The notes under the pieces: generated by a model
What the model was told of the DNA's origin: nothing
The model's database searches: none
Seen by the model: the letters and a program-made list of their open reading frames with translations, nothing else
From: JBFKOL01 sp041628815
GTDB taxonomy: Bacteria > Bacteroidota > Bacteroidia > Chitinophagales > Saprospiraceae
Reading direction: 5' to 3'
Length of the DNA stretch: 14,461 bases
Assembly: GCA_041628815.1 (NCBI GenBank)
Contig: JBFKOL010000080.1
Span: 1-14,461, forward strand
Position numbers and translations under genes: made by a program
Shown: one piece after another, positions 8,201 to 14,461 of the stretch
Numbering within the stretch: the first letter of the stretch is position 1
How the letters are laid out: each line of letters starts with the position of its first letter

Positions 8201-11200
8201 GCGACGGCTTAATCGATTGCCAGGATCCCGATTGCGGATTTTCAAAATTGCTTGCACTACAGCCTTCCTTCCAGGATTTTGTTGAAATTTCAGGGACAAG
8301 CTGCCCCAACAATGATGACGGCACCATCGGAATCGCTATGCCGGCAACGGGTTTGTCATACATATATAGTATCGACGGCGGAGTAAGCTTCCATCAGAAC
8401 TCACTTTTCACCAGTTTGACTCCAGGGACCTACATCGTAGCTGTCGGTATTTCTGAAGACTGTTTCATTACGACGGCAGTCGTTGTAACCGAAGAAATAT
8501 GCCCGGAGATTTGTGACAACGGAAAGGATGACGACAAAGATGGCTTAACCGATTGCGATGATCCCGACTGCGGTCTGCAAGAGTTGTCAGATCCCATCAT
8601 CAGCCATGCAACTTGCCCTGATAATGACAATGGAAGCGTTCTGATATCCTACGCTTCAGGCACTGGGACAACATCAGATGTCACATATAGTCTCCAGGGT
8701 GGACCTGCAAAAACCCTTGGTTACTACAAAAACCTCTCTCCCGGGCAGTACATTGTTACAGTAAGAAACACCAAAGGTTGCAGCGAAGATGTGGCATTCA
8801 CCATTGAGGGTGATGAAATCCCCGAGATCAATGATATTCTAATCCAGCAACCGGAATGCCCTGGACTGGACAACGGGTCTGTCATGATTGTCATGCAAAA
8901 CGCAGCCTTAGGCTATCACTACAGCATTGACGGAGGAAAAAGCTATCAGGCCAACAGAACATTCGAAAAACTTTCGCCAGGCACCTATCAGGTGGTTGCC
9001 GTATCAGATGACGGATGTACGGCTACTTCTGAGTTCACGATCGAGGACAAGGAATGCATTGAAATTTGCGACAACAATTTTGATGATGATGGAAATGGAC
9101 TGATAGACTGCGATGATCCTAAGTGTGGTTTTGTTGAGAATGGCTCTTATTTTTTCAAGCTGGCACAAGGAAACGGACAAGATGCCACTATCTTTTTATC
9201 GAGCTCTGCCGAAGCGCTGAACTTTGGGGAGACCGACTACCTGCTCACGCAAGCCTGGACAGATTTTGCCAACGGTAGTCCGGAAAACGACGCTCGTGTC
9301 TTGATAGGCTTTGAGACCGGAAACGCAGTTACCCAGGGCCCAGGAATTCTTTCGAGTGCTGTCCTCACCTTGTATCACAATGCTGAATATTTATTTTCCA
9401 ATGGAGGGAGGTTTGGAGAAAACGAGTCTACCGTTCACCTGATTACCGCGCCTTGGCAGGAAGATCAGGTGACCTGGAGCAACCAACCCGGACACCTTGG
9501 AGAGCCTCATGCTGTAATACCCAAGAACAATGAATACACTAAAATTTCTGTCGATGTTACAGAACTGATCGATTTCATTCGCAAGGAGCAAATGCCATTT
9601 TATGGGTTCCTGCTCAAACAGAAGACCGAGGACCCATACCACTCTATGGTCTTTGCTTCTAAAGAATACGGGGAACCATCAAAGACGCCAGAGCTTAGTA
9701 TTGAACTGATAAGCGAATTAGATGTCATAAATGCCACGTGTACCTCACCGGGTCTTGTCCGATTCAACCAGGATGCACCTGGATGGCAATTCAGCCTAGA
9801 TGGCACCGATTTCCAGGAATCACCGGTCTTTGAAGAGGTACCAGCGGGAATCTATACAGGCTATATCATCAATGAAAACGGATGCGAAAAAAGGATTCAA
9901 TTTTCTGTTGGCAGGCCAGCATGCGTGGAAATTTGCGACAACGGGATCGATGATGACGAAGATGGTATGATTGATTGCATGGATGACGATTGTACCATGG
10001 GTATTGACACGCTTGATTGGCCGTTAATGGTTACGGGCGCCACTTGTCCGACCAATGACAATGGAGTCTTGGAAATTGATATTCTGAACAACGGTTATGA
10101 GTTCAGTCTTGACGGGAATTCATACACGGCCCTTCCAAGATTTGACAGCTTAGCACCTGGAGTATACACCTTATTCATACGCAACTCAAAAGGCTGCATT
10201 AGTGAAAAGGAATTTGAGATTACAGAAGAAGAGTGCATCGAAATTTGTGGAAATGGCATTGATGATGACGGAGATGGACTGACGGATTGCTTAGACGAGT
10301 ATTGTGGCATACAGCTGGATTCACTACAAATTGGAACCGTCATTATCGACGCATCATGTCCCGCACTGGACAATGGAGGTTTTGAAGTGATCAATGTTGA
10401 CCAGCAATTTACCTATAGCATCGATAACGAAAATTATCAGGACCAGCCGGTTTTTATAAACCTCGTTCCGGGTATCTATACACTTTATATCCGCAATGAG
10501 TTTTTATGTGTTTCAGAAATGCTGGTAGAGATAAATGGAGCGGTATGCCAGGAAATATGTAACAATGGAACAGATGATGACAATGACGGACTGGTTGACT
10601 GCAACGATCAGGATTGCTCTGACGATGCTGCCTGCAATACAGCTGGATTTACCTCGAACCTGACTGTTTTCCTTCAGGGGGCCTATAATCCGGATAATGG
10701 TCAGATGACTACTGAACTCAACAAAAACGGATACCTTCCAGGTCAGCAGCCGTCGACATTCTTTGGGACTTCAACACCAGCGGGCCAACCCTACAATTCG
10801 GCTCCTTGGTTCTATGAGGGAAATGAGGATATTAAAACCAGCAAAAGTAAAAATCCTGAAGCGCAGTACGACCCGGATGTAGTGGATTGGCTTTTGGTAA
10901 GCTTACGGTCGGGGACCTCCGTTGATTCAGAAAAATGGCGCGGTGCCGCATTGCTCTACAATGATGGATATGTAGAATTATTGAAACCACTAAACCTCAA
11001 AGAAATTTCAAAAGAGGGATACTACGTGGTTATTGAACACAGAAACCATCTACCGGTAATGTCGCGACGCAAAGTGAAGATAGAACAGGGCAAGTTGACT
11101 TATGATTTTTCAAAAGAAGATTCATTCAATGCCCTTATAGGAATTGGGCAAGTACAAATGGACGATGGAAAATACGCCATGATCGCAGGAAACGGAGAAT

Positions 11201-11385
11201 TGATCATAGAATTGTCTTCTGATATAGACATCAACGTCAGGGACTTCAATTGCTGGCTGTTTGGAAATGGCCTCAATTCAAGCTACTTTCTGGAGGATTA
11301 TGATTTGAATGGGGATATCAATATCAAGGATAGGATCATATGGGAGTCCAATAACGGAAGATTTTCTACCATTTCGACCAAATAA
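5290..11385 (+). CDS. Giant secreted protein: tandem VWA-PKD, Asp-rich motifs, SprB-like modules, DNRLRE
   Basis: 2031 aa with a signal peptide at residues 1-21. Residues 26-654 are two tandem units of about 315 aa, each a von Willebrand A domain followed by an Ig/PKD-like domain. Metal-site DNSGS motifs lie at 40-44 and 355-359, and the second-strand Asp at D150 and D465. Residues 655-794 are a Bacteroidota extracellular module (ADAG...EEIYILTDENL...YRIHTL). Six tandem Asp-rich, Cys-bounded motifs occupy 795-983; five more start near 1075, 1260, 1549, 1653 and 1757. Six SprB-like modules are interspersed (YSIDGG..., LSPGTY, and a late Cys). A DNRLRE/CBM96-like domain occupies ~1286-1476 (WQEDQVTWSNQP). 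The shared C-terminal module spans ~1791-2031. It is probably a calcium-dependent, disulfide-rich surface adhesin or motility-type protein; the ligand is unknown. It converges on pdxA, with 4 bases between the stop codons. Confidence 0.88.
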   Translation: MIRIAAITLFLLSATCVLLKSQPPSCSDTFIYSDVLFVVDNSGSISDAEYSSFQSIMVQTVAKVRTNCPNANVAIVHYGGVRGDSTIIEYDFSTDPIPSINRQFCISNPFSTCVSGDDLNATIGNIMTFFTNGDLNLTPGNRLSVVIMTDAFGGEVGPCDFDNCSAIRPYTNMDILKSNYDANVLVVGVEPDADAVELAPYASVGGSYTGLLNNDCTGTFDDCILPRQYIPIQFADDVNMASDSIANSVQCQVIMIPGIGVSAGADTTICDDGSGIATLMATPEGGTAPFFYEWDNGLGLGSTKNVSPTVTTTYTVTITDANDCQETDQVTVVVEACGPDCTDDYIYSDILFLIDNSGSITDAEYASFQSIMAMTMSKVQSSCPSARVAVVHYGGDLGDSTIIEHDFTNSPITTIDRQFCVSNPFGTCVSGDDLNAAMGNVMNYFQNGDLNRLPQNRLSVVVFTDAFGGEEGPCDLINCSAIRPYTNAGILKTNYQANILVVGVEPDADAVELAPVASVGGHYTGLMNNDCSTAVDGCTRPRQYIPIQFSDDIQMASDSISKAVECTVIVIPKIAVEAGPDQTVCGNLGESANLSAEASIGPPPYTFEWSHSLGFGPNKTVTPVATTTYYVTATDANTCTAVDSVTIIVQTCDDCIADAGHPLPHNELCLVNGSAQLYTDENIGIVKPSGFEEIYILTDENLTIIDYKIGKGSFNVNKTGLYRIHTLIAEVNNKASSDFLDLSIIKKGSSNLFVIVNCIEQHDICVDFDFPGRVHLVHGPDHMMCMTFENSINLCSDGIDNDNDGLVDCADDDCHELINCLENTLIACNDLFDNDRDGLVDCYDPDCFQFIKCFERDEQCGDGIDNDGDGLVDCADNSCSGSYLCEEKDAFTCLDGRDNDSDGLIDCEEPSCKKFLVCAEYSIEACSDGIDNDFDGLVDCADGDCQKIYAQVCVWKEQSGDFCSDGLDNDGDGLIDCQDPDCGFSKLLALQPSFQDFVEISGTSCPNNDDGTIGIAMPATGLSYIYSIDGGVSFHQNSLFTSLTPGTYIVAVGISEDCFITTAVVVTEEICPEICDNGKDDDKDGLTDCDDPDCGLQELSDPIISHATCPDNDNGSVLISYASGTGTTSDVTYSLQGGPAKTLGYYKNLSPGQYIVTVRNTKGCSEDVAFTIEGDEIPEINDILIQQPECPGLDNGSVMIVMQNAALGYHYSIDGGKSYQANRTFEKLSPGTYQVVAVSDDGCTATSEFTIEDKECIEICDNNFDDDGNGLIDCDDPKCGFVENGSYFFKLAQGNGQDATIFLSSSAEALNFGETDYLLTQAWTDFANGSPENDARVLIGFETGNAVTQGPGILSSAVLTLYHNAEYLFSNGGRFGENESTVHLITAPWQEDQVTWSNQPGHLGEPHAVIPKNNEYTKISVDVTELIDFIRKEQMPFYGFLLKQKTEDPYHSMVFASKEYGEPSKTPELSIELISELDVINATCTSPGLVRFNQDAPGWQFSLDGTDFQESPVFEEVPAGIYTGYIINENGCEKRIQFSVGRPACVEICDNGIDDDEDGMIDCMDDDCTMGIDTLDWPLMVTGATCPTNDNGVLEIDILNNGYEFSLDGNSYTALPRFDSLAPGVYTLFIRNSKGCISEKEFEITEEECIEICGNGIDDDGDGLTDCLDEYCGIQLDSLQIGTVIIDASCPALDNGGFEVINVDQQFTYSIDNENYQDQPVFINLVPGIYTLYIRNEFLCVSEMLVEINGAVCQEICNNGTDDDNDGLVDCNDQDCSDDAACNTAGFTSNLTVFLQGAYNPDNGQMTTELNKNGYLPGQQPSTFFGTSTPAGQPYNSAPWFYEGNEDIKTSKSKNPEAQYDPDVVDWLLVSLRSGTSVDSEKWRGAALLYNDGYVELLKPLNLKEISKEGYYVVIEHRNHLPVMSRRKVKIEQGKLTYDFSKEDSFNALIGIGQVQMDDGKYAMIAGNGELIIELSSDIDINVRDFNCWLFGNGLNSSYFLEDYDLNGDINIKDRIIWESNNGRFSTISTK
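5365..7251 (+). repeat. Tandem duplication of a VWA plus Ig/PKD unit
   Basis: Unit 1 (5365-6309, 315 codons) and unit 2 (6310-7251, 314 codons) abut without a linker. They align through their whole length; for example, 23 identical bases lie at 5854-5876 and 6799-6821. Nine cysteines of the VWA part are conserved in both copies. DNA divergence is mostly at third positions but substantial, so this is not a recent or assembly-made copy. Confidence 0.88.
7672..8238 (+). repeat. Six tandem Asp-rich Cys-bounded motifs
   Basis: Each motif encodes C-x-D-G-x-DND-x-DGL-x-DC-x-x-x-x-C. The first Cys of each falls at residues 795, 828, 860, 893, 926 and 963. The spacing is 32-37 residues. The DND-x-DG core resembles calcium-binding loops of thrombospondin type 3 or MopE-like repeats. 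The pattern produces long open frames on the opposite strand that are not genes. Confidence 0.85.
8281..10635 (+). repeat. Alternating SprB-like modules and DDD-type Asp-rich motifs
   Basis: Six SprB-like modules of about 70-75 aa start near 8290, 8599, 8836, 9724, 10030 and 10333. Each has an early Cys, a YSIDG or FSLDG strand, an L-x-PG-x-Y turn and a late Cys. Five Asp-rich motifs (Cys at 8512, 9067, 9934, 10246, 10558) are all introduced by EIC and use DDD in place of the DND of the upstream tandem array. The second and third SprB modules sit side by side with no Asp-rich motif between them. Confidence 0.75.
10662..11385 (+). repeat. Shared C-terminal module, copy 2
   Basis: Residues ~1791-2031 of the giant protein are paralogous to residues ~349-599 of the 599-aa protein. 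Shared blocks include GYLPGQQP, AGQPYNSAPW, VDWLLVSLRSG, VIEHRNHLPVMS and DYDLNGDINIKDRIIW-x(3)-NNG. It is the last domain in both proteins. The D-x-NGD-x-N-x-x-D loop resembles a dockerin/EF-hand calcium site. Confidence 0.8.
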
Positions 11386-11389
11386 CAGG

Positions 11390-12451
11390 TCAGGCAGTTT
11401 CGAACTCTTCCTCTTTATCGGAAGCGACGAGTCTGTTTTCTGAACTATGGATGAACTCCTGCCTGTTCCTGTAAATATCCATGGCAAGATACAATGCCTG
11501 TCTCATGGATCCTTCATCAGCCTTGTTGCTCCCGGCGATATCGAACGCAGTACCATGATCCGGAGAGGTTCTTATTTGGGACAGGCCTGCCGTGTAATTT
11601 ACTCCACGGCCGAATGAAAGCGTTTTGAAGGCAATTAATCCCTGGTCGTGATACATGGCTAGTATGCAGTCAAATTTTCGATAACTCTGGCTGCCAAAAA
11701 ACCCATCTGCAGGATAGGGGCCGCTTGCCAAAATACCTCCTTTCTTGGCTTCTATAATGGCGGGCCGAATGTGCAGGTTTTCTTCATCGCCAATCTGGGA
11801 CTCTTCACCCGCATGCGGATTCAATCCAAGAACGGCAATTGTCGGTCTTTCAAAACCGAAATCTTGTTTAAGGGTATGATTCAAGCCTTTTATCTTGTTA
11901 AGTACAAGCTCCTTAGTAATCAAGGAGCTGACAGTACCGAGCGGCACATGTGACGTGACCAGTCCAATACGCAAGTCATCCGCCACCATCATCATGGTAA
12001 CTTGTTGATCGGAAGATAGTTGTTCAGCAAGAAACTCGGTGTGTCCCACGTAGGGAAACTCTGCCAATTGCATGGCTTGTTTGTTGATGGGTGCCGTGAC
12101 CAATGCATGAATTCTACCGGCCTTGAGATCCTGAACGGCATGATCAAGGGCGATGTACGCAAACTGGCCTGCCTCCTTGCTGACTTTGCCTAGGGAAATA
12201 TGAACAGGCTCCTGGACACAGTTTAGTACGTTGACTTTGTTGAAAACAGCTTTTTCTACGCTTTGAATCGATACAAAGGAAAAATCGGACTCTTCCACTA
12301 CATTCTTATGATACCCTATGGATTTCGATGATCCGTAAATGATAGGCGTACACTGTTTGAGCAACAACTCGTTGCTGAGCGCCTTAATTATAACCTCCGG
12401 GCCAATTCCGTTGACATCACCAATACTGATTCCAATTTTTGTTTTGCTCAT
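11390..12451 (-). CDS. pdxA: 4-hydroxythreonine-4-phosphate dehydrogenase PdxA
   Basis: Cytoplasmic enzyme of the DXP-dependent vitamin B6 pathway. It oxidises 4-phosphohydroxy-threonine with NAD, and the product goes to PdxJ for pyridoxine phosphate synthesis. The 353-aa length is close to the usual 330-360. Visible family motifs are ISIGDVNGIGPEV near the N-terminus, VTAPINKQA followed by GHTEF, LGLNPHAGE, and MYHDQGLIAFK. Their histidines (in GHTEF, NPHAGE and YHDQG) are the expected metal ligands. SFGRGVNYTAGL and TSPDHGTAFDIAG complete the C-terminal lobe. The ATG at 12451 is preferred over a TTG three codons upstream because MSKTKIGISIGD is a standard family start. It diverges from rsmA with a 124-base gap and converges on the giant surface gene. 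Confidence 0.95.
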   Translation of the reverse strand: MSKTKIGISIGDVNGIGPEVIIKALSNELLLKQCTPIIYGSSKSIGYHKNVVEESDFSFVSIQSVEKAVFNKVNVLNCVQEPVHISLGKVSKEAGQFAYIALDHAVQDLKAGRIHALVTAPINKQAMQLAEFPYVGHTEFLAEQLSSDQQVTMMMVADDLRIGLVTSHVPLGTVSSLITKELVLNKIKGLNHTLKQDFGFERPTIAVLGLNPHAGEESQIGDEENLHIRPAIIEAKKGGILASGPYPADGFFGSQSYRKFDCILAMYHDQGLIAFKTLSFGRGVNYTAGLSQIRTSPDHGTAFDIAGSNKADEGSMRQALYLAMDIYRNRQEFIHSSENRLVASDKEEEFETA

Positions 12452-12525
12452 GATATACAATAGAACGACGAAGATAAGGCTTTAAGTCAGGCAATAAAAA
12501 ACATCTTCTTTCAGTCTTTACACTC

Positions 12526-12533
12526 TACATTTG
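12526..12533 (+). promoter_or_regulatory. Bacteroidota -7 element upstream of rsmA (TACATTTG)
   Basis: TACATTTG is a perfect TAnnTTTG match, 42 bases before the rsmA start. A clear TTTG -33 element is missing at the expected distance. The same -7 sequence occurs in the promoter of the giant surface gene (5206-5213). It would drive rsmA and the following genes with a leader of about 35 bases. Confidence 0.5.
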
Positions 12534-12575
12534 CACCATTCTACAGGCAGCTTTTATTGAATCACACAAAATATC

Positions 12576-13346
12576 TTGAAACCTAAAAAATCATTCGGTC
12601 AGAACTTTTTGGTCAGCGAAGCCATATCTAAGAGGATTGTCGACACCTTTTTTGAGAAGGAGAAAACTGGACGCGTGTTGGAGGTCGGTCCGGGCAAAGG
12701 CGCGCTGACAAAATATATTACCAATTATGAAGATGTAAAATTCAAAGCTGTAGAAGCAGACAAGAACATGTCTAGCTACCTGTTAAGCAATGGCATTATC
12801 TCCGGCACACAACTCATAAACAAGGATTTCTTAAAAATGTCGCTGGACAGGATATTTGAGGGAGAACAATTTTCGGTGATCGGCAACTTTCCTTACAATA
12901 TCTCCTCCCAGATATTGTTCAGGATTGAGAAATACAAGGACCTGGTACCTCTTGTCGTGGGAATGTTTCAAAAGGAAGTCGCCCAAAGAATTACATCACC
13001 TGAAGGCAGCAAGTCCTATGGTGTCATTTCCGTGCTCTTAGGTACGGCGTTTGATTCAAAGATTTTGTTTCATGTCAAACCAGGCAATTTTTTCCCTGTG
13101 CCCAAGGTTACCTCAAGTGTAATAATGCTTGAGCGAAAAGAGGATTTTCATCTGAGTTGCAATCCCGGGCTTTTCAAGTCCATTGTCAAAGCTTCATTTG
13201 GACAAAGAAGGAAAATGTTGAGAAATTCCCTGAAACCTTTTCTCAAGGATTCGGATTTATTATCACTGAAAATCATGGAGAAACGACCAGAACAGTTGAG
13301 TATTGACGACTTTTGCTCTCTGACAGATCAAATTGAAAATATTTAG
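12576..13346 (+). CDS. rsmA: 16S rRNA (adenine-N6,N6)-dimethyltransferase RsmA/KsgA
   Basis: It dimethylates two adjacent adenines in the helix 45 loop near the 3' end of 16S rRNA, using S-adenosylmethionine, late in small-subunit assembly. At 256 aa it has normal family length. Visible motifs are the N-terminal KPKKSFGQNFL, the SAM-binding VLEVGPGKGALTKYI at about residues 33-47, the catalytic NFPYNIS motif near residues 107-113, and C-terminal FFPVPKVTSSVI and SFGQRRKMLRNSL. The start must be TTG at 12576: an in-frame stop lies at 12558-12560 and no ATG occurs between them, while homologous sequence begins at once (KPKKSFGQ). The next gene starts one base after the stop codon, so the two are probably cotranscribed. 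Confidence 0.95.
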   Translation: MKPKKSFGQNFLVSEAISKRIVDTFFEKEKTGRVLEVGPGKGALTKYITNYEDVKFKAVEADKNMSSYLLSNGIISGTQLINKDFLKMSLDRIFEGEQFSVIGNFPYNISSQILFRIEKYKDLVPLVVGMFQKEVAQRITSPEGSKSYGVISVLLGTAFDSKILFHVKPGNFFPVPKVTSSVIMLERKEDFHLSCNPGLFKSIVKASFGQRRKMLRNSLKPFLKDSDLLSLKIMEKRPEQLSIDDFCSLTDQIENI

Positions 13347-13347
13347 G

Positions 13348-13794
13348 ATGAACCTGGAAGAAAAAATAAATGCCGACTTAAAAACGGCAATGAAAACTAA
13401 AAACCAAGCCGCCCTAAGAGGCATAAGGGCAATAAAAGCGGCTATTCTACTTGCCAAAACAGACGGTACAGGAAGAAAGCTTGATGAAAAGGCTTCTATC
13501 AAGCTGCTGCAAAAGCTGGTCAAACAACGACAGGATTCGCTTGAAATCTACACCAAGCAAGGTCGCGAAGACCTGGCATCGATAGAAAAAGAAGAGATAG
13601 AGGTCATTCAAAAGTATCTGCCCGAACAAATGAGCGAATCCGAACTAAAAACAGTACTTGAAGAAATTGTACGATCATCGGGTGCCGATTCCATGAAAGA
13701 CATGGGTAAAGTGATGGGTATGGCCAATGCTAAACTGGCGGGCAAGGCGGATGGTAAAACCATCGCTTCCATCGTAAAAGAATTGTTGAGTTAA
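13348..13794 (+). CDS. GatB/YqeY domain protein
   Basis: A 148-aa protein of the YqeY family, which resembles the tRNA-binding tail domain of the GatB subunit of Asp/Glu-tRNA amidotransferase. Stand-alone members are widespread and their precise role is not settled. Family features are the N-terminal helix MNLEEKINADLKTAMK, AALRGIRAIKAAI, KQRQDSLEIYTKQGR, EEIEVIQKYLPEQMSESEL and the C-terminal MGKVMGMANAKLAGKADGK. The ATG at 13348 is chosen: it lies one base after the rsmA stop codon and gives the usual family start. A TTG five codons earlier would overlap rsmA. Translational coupling with rsmA is likely, and the next gene begins 3 bases after its stop codon. Confidence 0.92.
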   Translation: MNLEEKINADLKTAMKTKNQAALRGIRAIKAAILLAKTDGTGRKLDEKASIKLLQKLVKQRQDSLEIYTKQGREDLASIEKEEIEVIQKYLPEQMSESELKTVLEEIVRSSGADSMKDMGKVMGMANAKLAGKADGKTIASIVKELLS

Positions 13795-13797
13795 TAA

Positions 13798-14461
13798 ATG
13801 AATACTATGTTGAAATATATATGGCCTGTAGTATTCCTCATGTTGGGATGCAAGTCGAGCCAGGTGGTCGTAAACGAAAGTTTACCAACAGAGACCACGG
13901 ATGAAATGGATCGCGAGGTGGTTGTTTCCTCACCCGAAGACGAAGAAACTGAGTTCAGGATATTGGATGAACTTACAGTAACAGCACCAAGAGGGTTTGT
14001 TCTACCCAGGTACAACCCCGCAGCCAAAAGAGATTTTGACTTGATCCATACCAGCCTGGAATTGAGGTTCGACTGGGTCAACGAACATGTGATCGGCACG
14101 GCAGATCTCATTTTAAAGCCTTATTTCTATCCGCAACAATCACTTGTGCTGGATGCTAAAAACTTCGATATCATCAATTTGATGAAAACCTCTGGTGAAA
14201 CCATGGATTTCGACTATGATAACGAAAAAATAACCATTAATCTCGATGGCACCTACAGCGCAAGTGACACCTTGTATGTAACCATAGATTACATTACCAA
14301 ACCCTCAGAGGGTGGTGAGTCAGGGAGCCAGGCCATTACATCCAACAAAGGGCTGTTTTTTATCAATCCACGCGGCGAGGAAGCCAACAAGCCACAACAG
14401 ATTTGGACTCAAGGAGAAACGGAGCACAATTCCCGATGGTTTCCGACCATCGATAAACCCA
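13798..14461 (+). CDS. M1-family aminopeptidase lipoprotein, N-terminal part (runs off the edge)
   Basis: An open frame of 221 codons without a stop to the window end. The N-terminus MNTMLKYIWPVVFLMLGC is a lipoprotein signal with Cys18 (codon 13849-13851) as lipidation site, so the protein is probably anchored in the outer or inner membrane. An acidic linker rich in Glu and Asp follows to about residue 55. Residues ~75-221 resemble the N-terminal beta-domain of M1 (gluzincin) aminopeptidases: FDLIHTSLELRFDW, ADLILKPYF, LVLDAKNFDI, LYVTIDYITKPSE, GLFFINP, and QIWTQGETEHNSRWFPTID. The catalytic GxMEN and HExxH motifs would lie beyond the window. The ATG is 3 bases after the GatB/YqeY stop codon, suggesting one operon with rsmA. 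The family call rests on the N-domain only. Confidence 0.85.
   Translation, partial: MNTMLKYIWPVVFLMLGCKSSQVVVNESLPTETTDEMDREVVVSSPEDEETEFRILDELTVTAPRGFVLPRYNPAAKRDFDLIHTSLELRFDWVNEHVIGTADLILKPYFYPQQSLVLDAKNFDIINLMKTSGETMDFDYDNEKITINLDGTYSASDTLYVTIDYITKPSEGGESGSQAITSNKGLFFINPRGEEANKPQQIWTQGETEHNSRWFPTIDKP

Noticed and set aside
7672..8238. Regularly spaced repeats that could suggest a CRISPR array
   Set aside because: The repeats are degenerate at DNA level, in frame, conserved in protein and variable at third positions; they are coding.
7815..8363. Long minus-strand open frame of 182 codons with repeated Ser-Pro-rich motifs
   Set aside because: It is the antisense reading of the tandem Asp-rich motifs; its repeats mirror those codons exactly and it has no family resemblance.
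12452..12460. Upstream TTG start for pdxA
   Set aside because: The ATG at 12451 begins the conserved N-terminus directly; the extra three residues have no support.
13333..13347. TTG start for the YqeY-domain gene overlapping rsmA
   Set aside because: The ATG at 13348, one base after the rsmA stop codon, gives the usual family N-terminus.
13791..14111. Minus-strand 106-codon open frame at the right end
   Set aside because: It overlaps the plus-strand lipoprotein/M1 peptidase gene, which has a lipobox, family motifs and operon spacing.

Overview
The window looks like a chromosomal segment of a Bacteroidota bacterium, most likely a Saprospiraceae-like lineage. The evidence is the modular secreted proteins (SprB-like repeats, Bacteroidota-style adhesin repeats, DNRLRE domain), TAnnTTTG promoter elements, start codons mostly without Shine-Dalgarno sequences, and housekeeping proteins with Bacteroidota-like variants (NFPYNIS in RsmA, GDVNGIGPE in PdxA). 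The lineage is inferred from sequence character; no search was run.

Bases 1-~480 differ from the rest. Counting by hand, 241-360 is about 66% G+C, against about 43% for 481-600. This stretch carries a convincing GEMM-I (cyclic di-GMP class I) riboswitch aptamer at about 63-177, a helix that can hide a strong GGAGGT Shine-Dalgarno, and the signal peptide of a 679-aa adhesin-like protein (216-2255). The body and C-terminus of that protein are typical of Bacteroidota. The front end is therefore either a real acquisition of a proteobacterial-type control region or an assembly join.

Bases 2256-11385 form a cell-surface region on the + strand. It holds a 599-aa secreted protein (2585-4384), a 190-aa orphan with one membrane segment (4495-5067), and a 2031-aa multidomain protein (5290-11385). 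The giant protein has two tandem von Willebrand A plus Ig/PKD-like units, eleven Asp-rich Cys-bounded motifs, six SprB-like modules and one DNRLRE (CBM96-like) domain. The 599-aa and 2031-aa proteins share a C-terminal module of about 240-250 residues that ends in a dockerin/EF-hand-like segment. This module may be a common anchoring, export or assembly signal.

Bases 11386-14461 are housekeeping: pdxA on the minus strand (vitamin B6 synthesis), then divergently rsmA (16S rRNA dimethyltransferase) and a GatB/YqeY-domain gene one base downstream. A lipoprotein of the M1 aminopeptidase family follows and runs off the right edge. pdxA converges on the giant surface gene with only 4 bases between the stop codons.
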